Assembly: GCA_023432845.1 (NCBI GenBank)
Contig: JAEZEY010000432.1
Coordinates: 1 to 18,388, forward strand
Direction of reading: 5' to 3'
DNA length: 18,388 nucleotides
Source of the DNA: Pseudomonadota bacterium
GTDB taxonomy: Bacteria; Pseudomonadota; Alphaproteobacteria; Rhizobiales; Xanthobacteraceae
The first letter of the stretch is position 1. Each line of letters starts with the position of its first letter. Under the pieces are notes generated by a model, which saw only the letters and a program-made list of their open reading frames with translations, had not been told where the DNA came from and searched no databases. The translations under genes were made by a program, and so were the position numbers. Positions 1-6,942 of the stretch are shown here, in pieces.

Positions 1-145
1 CATCTATGTGATCGAAGGCGGCCATGCCTCCGAATCCGGCCGCCACGACGAACTGCTGGCCAAAGGCGGCCGCTACGCCACGTTCTACCGGCTGCAGCTG
101 AAGGACCAGGAACAGCCGGCGCCGCTCGCGGCCGTGCCCGCCTGA
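1..145 (+). CDS. ABC exporter ATP-binding/permease protein, C-terminal end (partial)
   Basis: Only the last 48 codons are inside the window, read in the frame beginning at base 2 and ending in TGA at 143-145. The residues IYVIEGGHASESGRHDELLA, followed by a glycine-arginine-tyrosine stretch and a YRLQL-like end, match the piece after the H-loop in type I ABC exporters (MsbA/LmrA-like half transporters), where the usual form is a VxxxGxIxExGxHxELL motif. The nucleotide-binding core (Walker A, signature, Walker B) lies upstream of the window, so substrate and direction cannot be judged. A short Ala/Pro tail closes the protein. The next gene starts 100 nt downstream on the same strand; whether they share a transcript is unclear. 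Confidence 0.8.
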   Translation, partial: IYVIEGGHASESGRHDELLAKGGRYATFYRLQLKDQEQPAPLAAVPA

Positions 146-245
146 GGCGCCGCGCTCCGGCGTCTTGGCAGCACCTTGGCAGTCCGCCGGGAATGCGTTA
201 CCCGGAGCCGGGCTTTGTCATCAACAATAGTAGAGGCAGGTTCTC

Positions 246-947
246 ATGAGCGCGGACTACGTCATTCCGGCGCCGCCGCAGCCGGTTATCGCGGTTGCCG
301 GCTCGGCCAAGTCCTTTCCGGTCCGCCGCATCTGGTGCGTCGGCCGCAACTACATCGAACACATCCGCGAGATGGGCCAGGACGAGCGCCTGCCGCCGTT
401 CTATTTCGCCAAGCCCGCCGATGCCATCGTACCGGATGGCGGCACCGTGCCCTATCCGCCGCTGACCAAGGACATGCATCACGAGGTCGAACTCGTGGTC
501 GCGCTCAAGTCGGGCGGCCGCAACATCCCGGTCGATAAGGCCAATGACTGCATCTACGGCTACGCAGCCGGCATCGACCTCACCCGCCGCGATTTGCAGA
601 TCGCCTCACGCGATCTGAAGCGGCCGTGGGAAATCGGCAAGGCTTTCGACCACTCCGCTCCCTGCGGCGCCATCAAGCCGGCTTCGGAGATCGGACATCC
701 CAAGAGCGGCAAGATCACGCTCAAGTGCAACGGCCAGCTACGGCAGGACGGCAACCTCAACCAGATGATCTGGAACGTGCCCGAAATCATCGCCGACCTG
801 TCGAAGATGGTAGAACTGGCGCCGGGCGACATCATCATGACCGGCACGCCGGCCGGCGTCGCCGCGACGGTGGCGGGCGACAAGCTGGAGTGCAGCATCG
901 AGGGCGTCGGCACCTGCACCGTGACCATCGGGCAGCCCTTAAAATAG
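246..947 (+). CDS. Fumarylacetoacetate hydrolase family protein (acylpyruvase / fumarylpyruvate hydrolase-like)
   Basis: A 233-residue, single-domain FAH-fold hydrolase, the size of FAHD1/YcgM-type acylpyruvases rather than the longer tyrosine-pathway FAH. Visible family signatures are WCVGRNYIEH at about 30-39, the metal-binding acidic residues in HHEVEL (E80, E82), the third ligand region GYAAGIDLTRRDLQ (D111), KAFDHSAPCGA near 132-142, and GDIIMTGTPAGV near 194-205. Such enzymes use a divalent metal (Mg or Mn) to cleave a C-C bond in fumarylpyruvate or acylpyruvates, or decarboxylate oxaloacetate; the exact substrate cannot be told from sequence. The cytosolic location follows from the absence of a signal peptide. 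The ATG at 246 is preceded by a GAGGCAGG-like ribosome site at 233-240. It is followed by a strong intrinsic terminator, so it ends its transcript. Confidence 0.93.
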   Translation: MSADYVIPAPPQPVIAVAGSAKSFPVRRIWCVGRNYIEHIREMGQDERLPPFYFAKPADAIVPDGGTVPYPPLTKDMHHEVELVVALKSGGRNIPVDKANDCIYGYAAGIDLTRRDLQIASRDLKRPWEIGKAFDHSAPCGAIKPASEIGHPKSGKITLKCNGQLRQDGNLNQMIWNVPEIIADLSKMVELAPGDIIMTGTPAGVAATVAGDKLECSIEGVGTCTVTIGQPLK

Positions 948-992
948 GTCGAAGACGGGGGATTCGCAGCAGACCCGAATCAGTTAGGACTG

Positions 993-1026
993 AAACGGTC
1001 GGCGGAACCGCCGGCCGTTTGCGTTG
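993..1026 (+). terminator. Rho-independent terminator after the FAH-family gene
   Basis: Bases 993-1005 and 1008-1020 form a 13-bp stem with one G-U pair: AAACGGTCGGCGG pairs with CCGCCGGCCGTTT. The GC-rich core runs into TTT and a T-rich GCGTTGTTAA. It lies about 45 nt after the stop codon of the upstream gene, on the same strand. Confidence 0.7.
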
Positions 1027-1106
1027 TTAACCAATCCCTAACGTCCGAGCCGCAGACTGGGAATGCCGGTTCCAGACTGTGGTCTGACAGCGCACAGGAC
1101 TGCACA

Positions 1107-1322
1107 ATGGGTCAAGCTCTGCACGCGTCCCGCTCCGACACTCCGGTCGCCGATGCGCTATGGATGGCCGAAACGGTGATGAAATATTCGCCGGCCACCG
1201 ATGCCGAAGCGCTCAAGCTGCTCCGCGCCAGTTTTCCGAATTGCCCGCTCAGCCTGCGCGTCGCCGCGCTGAACCTGCTGATGCGGCAGAACCGCCGCCC
1301 GGCCGGGCTGCTGCCCCGCTAG
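1107..1322 (+). CDS. Small hypothetical protein, 71 residues
   Basis: A short open frame starting ATG at 1107 and ending TAG at 1320-1322. I do not recognise a named domain. The protein is mixed hydrophobic/basic with no signal peptide or membrane segment. The middle (MAETVMKYSPATDAEALKLL) and the following SFPNCPLSLRVAALNLLMR look like two short amphipathic helices separated by a Pro/Cys turn. The ribosome site is weak (CAGGAC, about 9 nt upstream). It stands alone between the terminator at about 993-1026 and the convergent livF gene. Codon use resembles the neighbours, and the opposite strand offers no better gene. It resembles short uncharacterised proteins annotated in Bradyrhizobium relatives, but that is from memory and untested. 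Confidence 0.55.
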   Translation: MGQALHASRSDTPVADALWMAETVMKYSPATDAEALKLLRASFPNCPLSLRVAALNLLMRQNRRPAGLLPR

Positions 1323-1335
1323 CCTAAGCCGACAT

Positions 1336-1410
1336 CGCCCGCCAAAGCGGACTATCCAGCAAGGCGCACATCCCGAGATTACCGGATGCCCCGCTTACGC
1401 GGGACATGAC
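1336..1410. repeat. Degenerate palindromic intergenic repeat
   Basis: Two small hairpins, CCGCCAAAGCGG (1339-1350) and CCCGCTTACGCGGG (1390-1403), are separated by about 40 nt containing ATCCAG-like and CCGGATG-like bases. The arrangement and the ending GGGACATGAC resemble the better preserved copy at 10000-10073. It fills most of the space between the 71-residue gene and the 3' end of livF, and may act as a shared 3' structure for the two converging transcripts. Confidence 0.45.
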
Positions 1411-1435
1411 AAACGCGACTGCTTCGATTGAAGCG

Positions 1436-2140
1436 CTAGATCCCGAGGTAAGCCTGTCTTACGCGGTCGTCGCCGAGCATCTCCTCGCCCGAACCGGACA
1501 GGGTGATGCGGCCGTTCTCCAGCACATAGGCGTGGCTCGCCAGCTTCAGCGACACCGCTACGTTCTGCTCGACCAGCACACAGGTCATGCCTTCGCGATT
1601 GAGATCGCGCACCGTCGCCAGCACCTGCTGCACGATCGCCGGCGCGAGGCCGAGCGACGGCTCGTCGAACATGATCAGTTCCGGCTCGCCCATCAGGCAG
1701 CGGCCGATGGCGACCATCTGCTGCTCGCCGCCCGACAAGGTGCCGGCGGCCTGAGCGCGGCGCTCGGCCAGACGCGGAAACATGGTGTAGACGCGATCGA
1801 GGTTGCGATCGCGATTGGCCTTGGCACGCGGGATCATGGCGCCCATGGCTAGATTCTCGGCGATCGTCAGCGACGGAAACACTTGCCGACCTTCCGCCAC
1901 CTGCCCGATGCCGAGGTTGCAGACCTTGTAGCTCGGCAGGCCGGCAATATTATCACCGCGATAGACGATGCGGCCGCGCGTCGGCCTATTGATGCCGGCG
2001 ATGGCGCGGATCAGCGACGTCTTGCCGGCACCGTTGGCGCCGACGATGGCAACGATAGCGCGGTCCGGAATCTCCAGTGTGACGCCGTCGAGCGCCTGCG
2101 CATCGCCGTAATGAACATCGAGATTCTCGACGAGGAGCAT
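1436..2140 (-). CDS. livF: HAAT-family ABC transporter ATP-binding protein LivF
   Basis: A 234-residue ATPase that powers import through LivHM. Walker A is GANGAGKT (34-41), the Q-loop is at Q80 in GIGQVAEGRQVF, the signature is LSGGEQQ (135-141), Walker B is LIMFDEP (155-161), and the switch region reads VEQN (190-193), as is usual in LivF. The frame extends upstream, but the ATG at 2140 is chosen because GGAGGAG sits about 8 nt before it and the protein then starts MLLVENLDVHYG, the normal LivF beginning. It is the last gene of the five-gene transporter operon, 40 nt after livG. The presence of separate LivF and LivG ATPases marks the hydrophobic amino acid transport (HAAT) family. The substrate is not determined by this subunit. 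Confidence 0.95.
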   Translation of the reverse strand: MLLVENLDVHYGDAQALDGVTLEIPDRAIVAIVGANGAGKTSLIRAIAGINRPTRGRIVYRGDNIAGLPSYKVCNLGIGQVAEGRQVFPSLTIAENLAMGAMIPRAKANRDRNLDRVYTMFPRLAERRAQAAGTLSGGEQQMVAIGRCLMGEPELIMFDEPSLGLAPAIVQQVLATVRDLNREGMTCVLVEQNVAVSLKLASHAYVLENGRITLSGSGEEMLGDDRVRQAYLGI

Positions 2141-2180
2141 TAGAGGACTCCTCCAATGACGATGATGGGATGCATTGTAA

Positions 2181-2906
2181 TCACACCGCCTCCGCACCGA
2201 GATAAGAGTCGATCACGGCCTTGTCGCGCACGACGTCGGCAGGCGCGCCCTCGGCGATGTTGGCGCCGTGATGCAGCACGACGATGTGCTGCGCCAGTGC
2301 CATGACCGCGCGCATGACATGCTCGATCAGCAGGATCGTCAGGCCACTGTCGCGGTTCAGTTCCTTGAGAATGTCGACCATGCGGTCGGTTTCGGTCGGC
2401 CGCAGGCCCGCCATCACTTCGTCGAGCAGCAGCAGCTTCGGATCGGTGGCGAGCGCGCGGGCGACTTCGAGCCGCTTGCGGTCGGGCAGCGTCATCGACG
2501 AAGCGAGATGGGTGCGCTTGTCGTAAAGATCGATCCGGCGCAGCACCTCGTGCGCATGGGCGCGCGCGACCGACACGTCGGTTCGCTTCATCAGCGCACC
2601 GATGAGAACATTCTCCTCGACCGTCAGTGCCGGAAACGGCCGTACGATCTGGAAGGTGCGGCCAATGCCGCGCTGCGCCACCTGGTCGGGCGACATGCCG
2701 TCGATCTGCTCGCCGGCGAAATTGATGGTGCCGCCGTCGGGCGCAAACACGCCAGCGATCATGTTGAACAAGGTGGTCTTGCCGGCGCCATTCGGACCGA
2801 TGACGGCATAGATGGCGCCCTGCGGCACGTCGAAACCGACCTTGTCGACGGCGAGCAGGCCGCGGAAGCGTTTGCTGACGCCCTGGACTTCGAGAAGCGG
2901 CTTCAT
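2181..2906 (-). CDS. livG: HAAT-family ABC transporter ATP-binding protein LivG
   Basis: A 241-residue ATPase, partner of LivF. Walker A is GPNGAGKT (37-44), FQIVRPF near 85-91 is typical of LivG, Walker B is LLLLDEV (158-164) and the switch histidine is H196 in LLIEHVM. The ABC signature is unusual: where LSxGQ is expected the sequence is TLPDRKRLEVARAL. This variant occurs in a subset of LivG proteins and may weaken or alter signature-site ATP binding. The start at 2906 is chosen because its ATG overlaps the livM stop codon (ATGA), implying translational coupling, and yields the family-typical MKPLLEVQGVSKRF. A 15-residue upstream extension in the same frame is unlikely to be translated. 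Confidence 0.95.
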   Translation of the reverse strand: MKPLLEVQGVSKRFRGLLAVDKVGFDVPQGAIYAVIGPNGAGKTTLFNMIAGVFAPDGGTINFAGEQIDGMSPDQVAQRGIGRTFQIVRPFPALTVEENVLIGALMKRTDVSVARAHAHEVLRRIDLYDKRTHLASSMTLPDRKRLEVARALATDPKLLLLDEVMAGLRPTETDRMVDILKELNRDSGLTILLIEHVMRAVMALAQHIVVLHHGANIAEGAPADVVRDKAVIDSYLGAEAV

Positions 2907-3907
2907 GACTGGCGCTCCGTCAGACCGAGCCGGCGCTTGAGCCACGGCCACACGCCGTCCGGCAACGCCATGATCACGAACAGAAGGCAGATGCCGTAGA
3001 ACACCTGCTTGGCGCCGGGCACATCGACACCGATCGCGTGCAGGCCTTCAGTCAACGTTTCGGCAAGCCCGGTGAGAATGAAGGCACCGAGGATCGGGCC
3101 AAACAAGGTACCGACGCCGCCGACGATAGGGCCGAGGATGATCTCGATCGAGCGCGAGATATGAAAGATCTGTTCGGGAAAAAGGTTGTTGTAGTAGAAG
3201 GCGTAGACCACGCCGGCAAACGACGTCATCGCCGCCGAGATCACGACCGCGATCATCTTGTAGCGGAACGTATTGATGCCGGCGGCGCGGGCGGCCTCTT
3301 CATCTTCGCGGATCGCCAGCCAGAAATAGCCGATGCGGCTTTGCAACAGCATGCGGCAGCCGATGAAAGCCGCGACCGTCGCCACCAGCAGGACATAGTA
3401 GAACATCACCGGCTCGCCGCGCAGCGTCCACAGATCATTGCCGGAATACTGCTTCACCGGCAGGAACAGGCCGGACGAGCCCGACGTGAAGGGGAGATGG
3501 TCGAAACCGACGCGGGCGAATTCGGCGAAGGCGATGGTCAGGATGGCGAAATAGACGCCGCCGACCCGGAAACGGAAAGCCAGGAAGCCGATGAAGGCGC
3601 CGACCGCGCCGGCGATCGGTATGCCCACCATGAGCCCGATCCAGGGCGCAATGCCGTAGTGCACGAACAAAGCCGCCGCGGAGTAGGCGCCGAGGCCGAC
3701 ATAGAGCGTGTGGCCGAGCGACAACTGCCCGGCAAAGCCCATCATGATGTTCCACGCCTGTCCGGTATAGGCGAAATAGAAGATCAGGATGAGAACCGTC
3801 AGCACATAGTCGCTGGCAAACAGCGGCGCGAAGATCGCGAACGCGAGCAGCAAACCAAGCAGGATGAGCGCGCGCGCCGGCACGCCGTCGATGAGGCGTG
3901 CGATCAT
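2903..3907 (-). CDS. livM: HAAT-family ABC transporter permease LivM
   Basis: A 334-residue integral membrane protein with about eight to ten hydrophobic segments. Early LivM motifs are present: a QAWNIMMGFAGQLSLGH stretch near 49-65 and GGVYFAILTIAFAEFAR further on. The coupling-loop region that contacts the ATPases reads AIREDEEAARAAGIN. The C-terminus ends in the usual basic cytosolic tail (WLKRRLGL). The ATG at 3907 overlaps the livH stop as ATGA, and the livM stop overlaps the livG start in the same way, so livH, livM and livG are translated as a coupled set. The frame upstream of 3907 is a shadow of livH and was excluded. Confidence 0.95.
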   Translation of the reverse strand: MIARLIDGVPARALILLGLLLAFAIFAPLFASDYVLTVLILIFYFAYTGQAWNIMMGFAGQLSLGHTLYVGLGAYSAAALFVHYGIAPWIGLMVGIPIAGAVGAFIGFLAFRFRVGGVYFAILTIAFAEFARVGFDHLPFTSGSSGLFLPVKQYSGNDLWTLRGEPVMFYYVLLVATVAAFIGCRMLLQSRIGYFWLAIREDEEAARAAGINTFRYKMIAVVISAAMTSFAGVVYAFYYNNLFPEQIFHISRSIEIILGPIVGGVGTLFGPILGAFILTGLAETLTEGLHAIGVDVPGAKQVFYGICLLFVIMALPDGVWPWLKRRLGLTERQS

Positions 3908-4776
3908 ACGGCCCTCTTGCCCAAAATACCTTGCGGACGGAACAGCAACACAAGCACCAGGATCGCGAAAGCGAACATGCTTTTGGCCGACGGGGTGAAC
4001 AGCAGCCCAGCCATCGCCTCGGTCAATCCGATCAGCACGCCGCCGAGCAGCGCTCCTGGCATGGACCCGAGACCGCCGGTAATGACGATGACGAAGGCGA
4101 GCAGCGTATAGGCGGGCCCGAGCGCCGGCGTGACGTCGACGATCAGCACCAGCATCACGCCTGCCGCGCTGACACAGGCCGCGCCGAGACCGAAGGTGAG
4201 CGCGTAAAGGTGTTTGACGTCGAGGCCGACGACCAGCGCGCCTGTGTAATTGTCGGCGCAAGCGCGGATCGACGTGCCGAGCGTGGTGTAACGGAAGAAG
4301 CAGAACAGCGCCGTCGCCACCACCAGCGCGGCGAAGGCCGCATAAGTCTTGGTCGCGTCGACGATCAGCGTTCCGATCTGGTAGCTGTCATAGGCGTAGG
4401 ATACCTGGACGTTCTGCGCATCCGGCCCGAACAGAATCAACAGCACGTTGATCATGATCATCGCGACCGCGACCAGCAGCAGGAACTGGCTGTGCTCCGG
4501 CCGCGTAATGAAGGGATTGATCAGGCTCTTCTGCAGCAGGTAGCCGAAGGCGAACAGCACGACCGCGATCGGCACCAGCATGACCAGCGGGTCGAGGCCG
4601 AGGGTCGCGAACAAGGTCACTGCGATGTACATGGCGACGGTCATCATTTCGCCGTGGGCGAAATTGACGACGCGCACGACGCCGAAAATGACCGACAGGC
4701 CGAGCGCCATCAGCCCGTAGACGAGTCCGGTCAGAATGCCCGCGACGGCAACGTTCAGGTAGATTTCAAAAGGCAC
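3904..4776 (-). CDS. livH: HAAT-family ABC transporter permease LivH
   Basis: A 290-residue integral membrane protein of the LivH type. The N-terminus has the family hallmark GLVYGLMALGLSVIFGVVRV followed by NFAHGE. Conserved downstream features are the region around TTLGTSIRACADN (coupling loop) and GGLGSMPGALLGG near the C-terminus. It forms the membrane channel with LivM. The start is GTG (4774-4776) with a CAGGAAG-like ribosome site about 8 nt upstream; no nearby ATG gives the family N-terminus. It follows the binding-protein gene after a 155-nt gap carrying hairpin repeats, so it is probably in the same operon but at lower mRNA abundance. Confidence 0.94.
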   Translation of the reverse strand: MPFEIYLNVAVAGILTGLVYGLMALGLSVIFGVVRVVNFAHGEMMTVAMYIAVTLFATLGLDPLVMLVPIAVVLFAFGYLLQKSLINPFITRPEHSQFLLLVAVAMIMINVLLILFGPDAQNVQVSYAYDSYQIGTLIVDATKTYAAFAALVVATALFCFFRYTTLGTSIRACADNYTGALVVGLDVKHLYALTFGLGAACVSAAGVMLVLIVDVTPALGPAYTLLAFVIVITGGLGSMPGALLGGVLIGLTEAMAGLLFTPSAKSMFAFAILVLVLLFRPQGILGKRAV

Positions 4777-4819
4777 CGATTGGCTTCCTGTTATCCGCCC
4801 CGCTTGGCGGCAATCTCGT

Positions 4820-4904
4820 CGTGCCCGGCTTTTGGCCGGGCATCCACGTCTTCACAAAATAAATGCAAGCCGTGAATGGCCGGGACGAGTCCCGGCCATG
4901 ACAG
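4820..4904. repeat. REP-like palindromic repeats between the binding-protein gene and livH
   Basis: Two hairpins lie in this gap. The first is TGCCCGGCTTTTGGCCGGGC (4822-4841) and the second is a perfect 10-bp stem, ATGGCCGGGA / TCCCGGCCAT (4876-4885 and 4890-4899), with loop CGAG. The wording 'GGCCGGGAC...GTCCCGGCC' followed by ATGAC is a form common in Bradyrhizobium-type genomes. Its position between the binding-protein gene and the permease genes matches REP elements in other ABC operons that protect the upstream mRNA from 3' decay; that role here is inferred. Confidence 0.7.
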
Positions 4905-4931
4905 CGGTTGGTGCATCCTGACGACGAGCGA

Positions 4932-6176
4932 TCAGCGCTTGTCGTAAGGCTTCATCGGCAGTTCGGCCTTGGCATTCGCCGCGACCTTCGGCGCCACGGT
5001 GACAAGCTTGCCGCCGCGATTCTGGATCGCGCTGTTGAGCAGCTTGTCGTTCTGCCCCTTGGCGTCGAACTGGATGCCGGGGCCGGGGCTGACGTTGTTG
5101 GTGATGTTGGTCTTGCGGATCGCTTCGGCGAGTTGGTTCGGATCGGCCGAACCGGCCCGCTTGTAGGCGTCGGCCGCCACCAGCAGCGCCTCGAACGAAT
5201 AGACGTGGTTGGTGTTGAGGTTCACGCCCGGATGCGCCTTGGCGAGCGCCGTCTCCAGACTCTTGCTCAGCGGCTTGTTCGGGTCGTACCACGGCACGAA
5301 GCTGAGCGGACCGTCGGCAAGCTTGCCGAGCGTCTTGAGATACTGGTCCTCGTACCAGCCGGGGCCCATACTCAGCACGGTCATCGGCGACCAGCGCTGC
5401 TTGACCATTTCGCGGGTCAGCAGGATGGCGTCGTTGAGACGGCTGACCACGATGATGGCATCGGCCTTGGTCGCCTTGGCCTTGGACACTTCGACCGACA
5501 GGTCGCGCGCCGCCGGATCGTACGAGATGGTCTCGAGAATCTTGTAGGGCATGTCGAACTTCGGCATCAGGCCCGGAATCGCCTTCGACATCGCGGTGCC
5601 GAAGGTATCGTTGACATGCAGGAACACCGCCGTCTTCGGCGCCGTGCCGGCCGCCGCGAAGATTTCCTTCTGATTGAGGAAAGCGTCGCGCAGGATCATC
5701 GGCGCGGTCGGGAAGTTGCGGAAGACGAACTTGTAGCCCTGCTCGGTGATCGGCGGGGCGGCCGCAATGTTGATGACGTAGGGAATACCCTTCTGCTCGG
5801 CGACCTGGGCGATCGCGGTGCTCTGACCGCTGTCGAAAGCGCCCATCAGAACCTGCGCGCCTTCGCTGATCAGCTTTTCCGCGCGCGAACGGGCGACTTC
5901 GACGTTGGTCTCGGTATCGGCGTTCATGATCTGCAGATCAGGCAGGCCGAGTTCCTTGAGAATGCCGCCGGTGATGTCGACGCCGCGCTGGCAGTCCTGG
6001 CCGATGCCGGCCTGGTAGCCCGAACGCGGCAGCAGCACGCCGACCTTGAGCGGACCGGTCTGCGCGCGCACGATGTTGAACGGGGCGATGCCCGCGGTGA
6101 TGCCGAGCGCGCCGAGCCCGGCGGTCACGGTGCGGCGGCTCACTTTGCCCGCGCCAGATTTCTTGATCTCAGTCAT
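4932..6176 (-). CDS. ABC transporter substrate-binding protein (Peripla_BP_6 / LivK-like), Tat signal
   Basis: A 414-residue periplasmic receptor that would deliver solute to LivHMGF. The N-terminus has a twin-arginine signal: SRRTVTAGLGAL (R14, R15), a hydrophobic stretch to about residue 35, and a likely cleavage near VRA-QTG (about 38). The mature part begins LKVGVLLPRSG and contains AFDSGQSTAIAQVAEQKGIP and SFEALLVAADAYKRAGS, typical of type I periplasmic binding proteins of the HAAT family. The ATG at 6176 has a strong GGGGAGGA ribosome site 5 nt upstream. It is the first gene of the operon and diverges from a MarR-type regulator. The ligand is unknown: the family covers branched-chain amino acids, amides, urea and aromatic acids. 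The neighbouring amidase makes an amide or related nitrogen compound a reasonable but unproven guess. Confidence 0.92.
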   Translation of the reverse strand: MTEIKKSGAGKVSRRTVTAGLGALGITAGIAPFNIVRAQTGPLKVGVLLPRSGYQAGIGQDCQRGVDITGGILKELGLPDLQIMNADTETNVEVARSRAEKLISEGAQVLMGAFDSGQSTAIAQVAEQKGIPYVINIAAAPPITEQGYKFVFRNFPTAPMILRDAFLNQKEIFAAAGTAPKTAVFLHVNDTFGTAMSKAIPGLMPKFDMPYKILETISYDPAARDLSVEVSKAKATKADAIIVVSRLNDAILLTREMVKQRWSPMTVLSMGPGWYEDQYLKTLGKLADGPLSFVPWYDPNKPLSKSLETALAKAHPGVNLNTNHVYSFEALLVAADAYKRAGSADPNQLAEAIRKTNITNNVSPGPGIQFDAKGQNDKLLNSAIQNRGGKLVTVAPKVAANAKAELPMKPYDKR

Positions 6177-6308
6177 GACATCCTCCCCTGGCCGCGGTTG
6201 CGGCCTTTATTGAAACTATGATGGCGGATTTTGACCCGCTTCCACAAGTGAGCGAAAGGCGGCACACAGCCCCTTAAGGCCAGCGTGCCGCCGTCCACCC
6301 TGAATTGC

Positions 6309-6353
6309 GACATATTGTTGACTGGGACAACAATTCCCGTCAACAAGATTGTC
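6309..6353. promoter_or_regulatory. Nested palindrome, candidate MarR operator
   Basis: A perfect inverted repeat ATTGTTG-N7-CAACAAT occupies 6314-6334. It overlaps a second inverted pair, TTGTTGAC (6315-6322) and GTCAACAA (6339-6346), and an outer GACA/TGTC pair at 6309-6312 and 6350-6353, so the whole 45-nt block reads nearly the same on both strands. It lies between the divergent starts of the binding-protein gene (6176) and the MarR gene (about 6412). A perfect 21-bp dyad is in the size range of MarR sites, and these regulators usually bind in divergent intergenic regions. A TTGACT at 6318-6323 resembles a -35 box inside the dyad, but no convincing -10 follows it. Confidence 0.6.
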
Positions 6354-6411
6354 AGCCGAGCGCACCAATAGAATGACGCGCCGCAGGGAGCCACAGGGAG
6401 CAAGTCGAGGC

Positions 6412-6942
6412 ATGCCGGCAAAGCCTGCCCGTATTCGGACGTCCGCCGCCACGCCCGGGACCGCCGCAACGAAGGCCGGACGCCGGGCGGCCGCGGCCCC
6501 CGCGACGCCGCGTCGCAGCCCGCCAATGGTCAGCGATATCGGCGCGCTCACTGGCCATCTCGGCTATTTCATCCGCCGCCTGCAGATCTGGGTTTTCCAG
6601 GACTTCATCCGCACGCTCGCCGAGATCGAGATCAGCCCCGCGCAGTTCTCCGTGCTGGCGGTAATCCATGCCAATGAAGGCCTGTCGCAGATCGAACTCG
6701 GCAACACGCTAGGCATCGAGCGAGCGCGCCTCGTGCGCCTGCTCAACCGGCTCGAGCGCCGCGGCCTGCTCGAGCGCCTGCCCTCGAGCGGCGACGGCCG
6801 CCGCCACGCCTTGCGGTTGACGTCGGCGGGGCAATCGACGTTCAAGCAGGCCCGAAACCTGGCCGACCGTCATGAATCCGGCCTGCTCGCCAAGCTGGGC
6901 AATGAACGCTACCGCGCGTTGATGAGCGCGCTGCGGGATTAG
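6412..6942 (+). CDS. MarR-family transcriptional regulator
   Basis: A 176-residue dimeric winged-helix DNA-binding protein. Residues about 46-70 form the first dimer helix region (LTGHLGYFIRRLQIW). The wHTH follows: SPAQFSVLAVIHANEG (75-90), LSQIELGNTLGIERARLVRL with the recognition helix near 102-118, and the wing around RLPSSGDGRRHALRL (D128, R130, R131). The first 38 residues are a basic Ala/Pro/Arg-rich extension not needed by the family. The start at 6412 is chosen for the AGGGAG and GAGG sequences just upstream; an ATG at 6373 or a TTG at 6349 are longer options, and the ATG at 6526 (residue 39) is a shorter one. It is divergent from the transporter operon and converges with the amidase, overlapping it by 4 nt. 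It probably controls the transporter and itself; the effector is unknown. Confidence 0.9.
   Translation: MPAKPARIRTSAATPGTAATKAGRRAAAAPATPRRSPPMVSDIGALTGHLGYFIRRLQIWVFQDFIRTLAEIEISPAQFSVLAVIHANEGLSQIELGNTLGIERARLVRLLNRLERRGLLERLPSSGDGRRHALRLTSAGQSTFKQARNLADRHESGLLAKLGNERYRALMSALRD

Noticed and set aside
163..182. Direct repeat CTTGGCAG (164-171 and 175-182) upstream of the FAH-family gene
   Set aside because: Only 8 nt per copy at 11-nt spacing, with no fitting promoter; it could be chance in this composition.
1421..1434. GCTTC-GATT-GAAGC hairpin just after livF
   Set aside because: A 5-bp stem with no T-run on the livF strand is too weak to call a terminator.
3038..4875. Two long overlapping plus-strand frames (357 and 325 codons)
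   Set aside because: Antisense to livM and livH. The predicted proteins are Asp/Arg/His/Gln-rich, the reverse-complement image of membrane-protein codons.
4908..6221. 437-codon plus-strand open frame
   Set aside because: Antisense to the substrate-binding protein gene, with the low-complexity Arg/His/Asp composition of a shadow frame and no ribosome site.
6318..6347. TTGACT as a -35 box for the MarR gene
   Set aside because: The hexamer is good but no -10 resembling TATAAT occurs 16-18 nt later; reported only as part of the palindrome.
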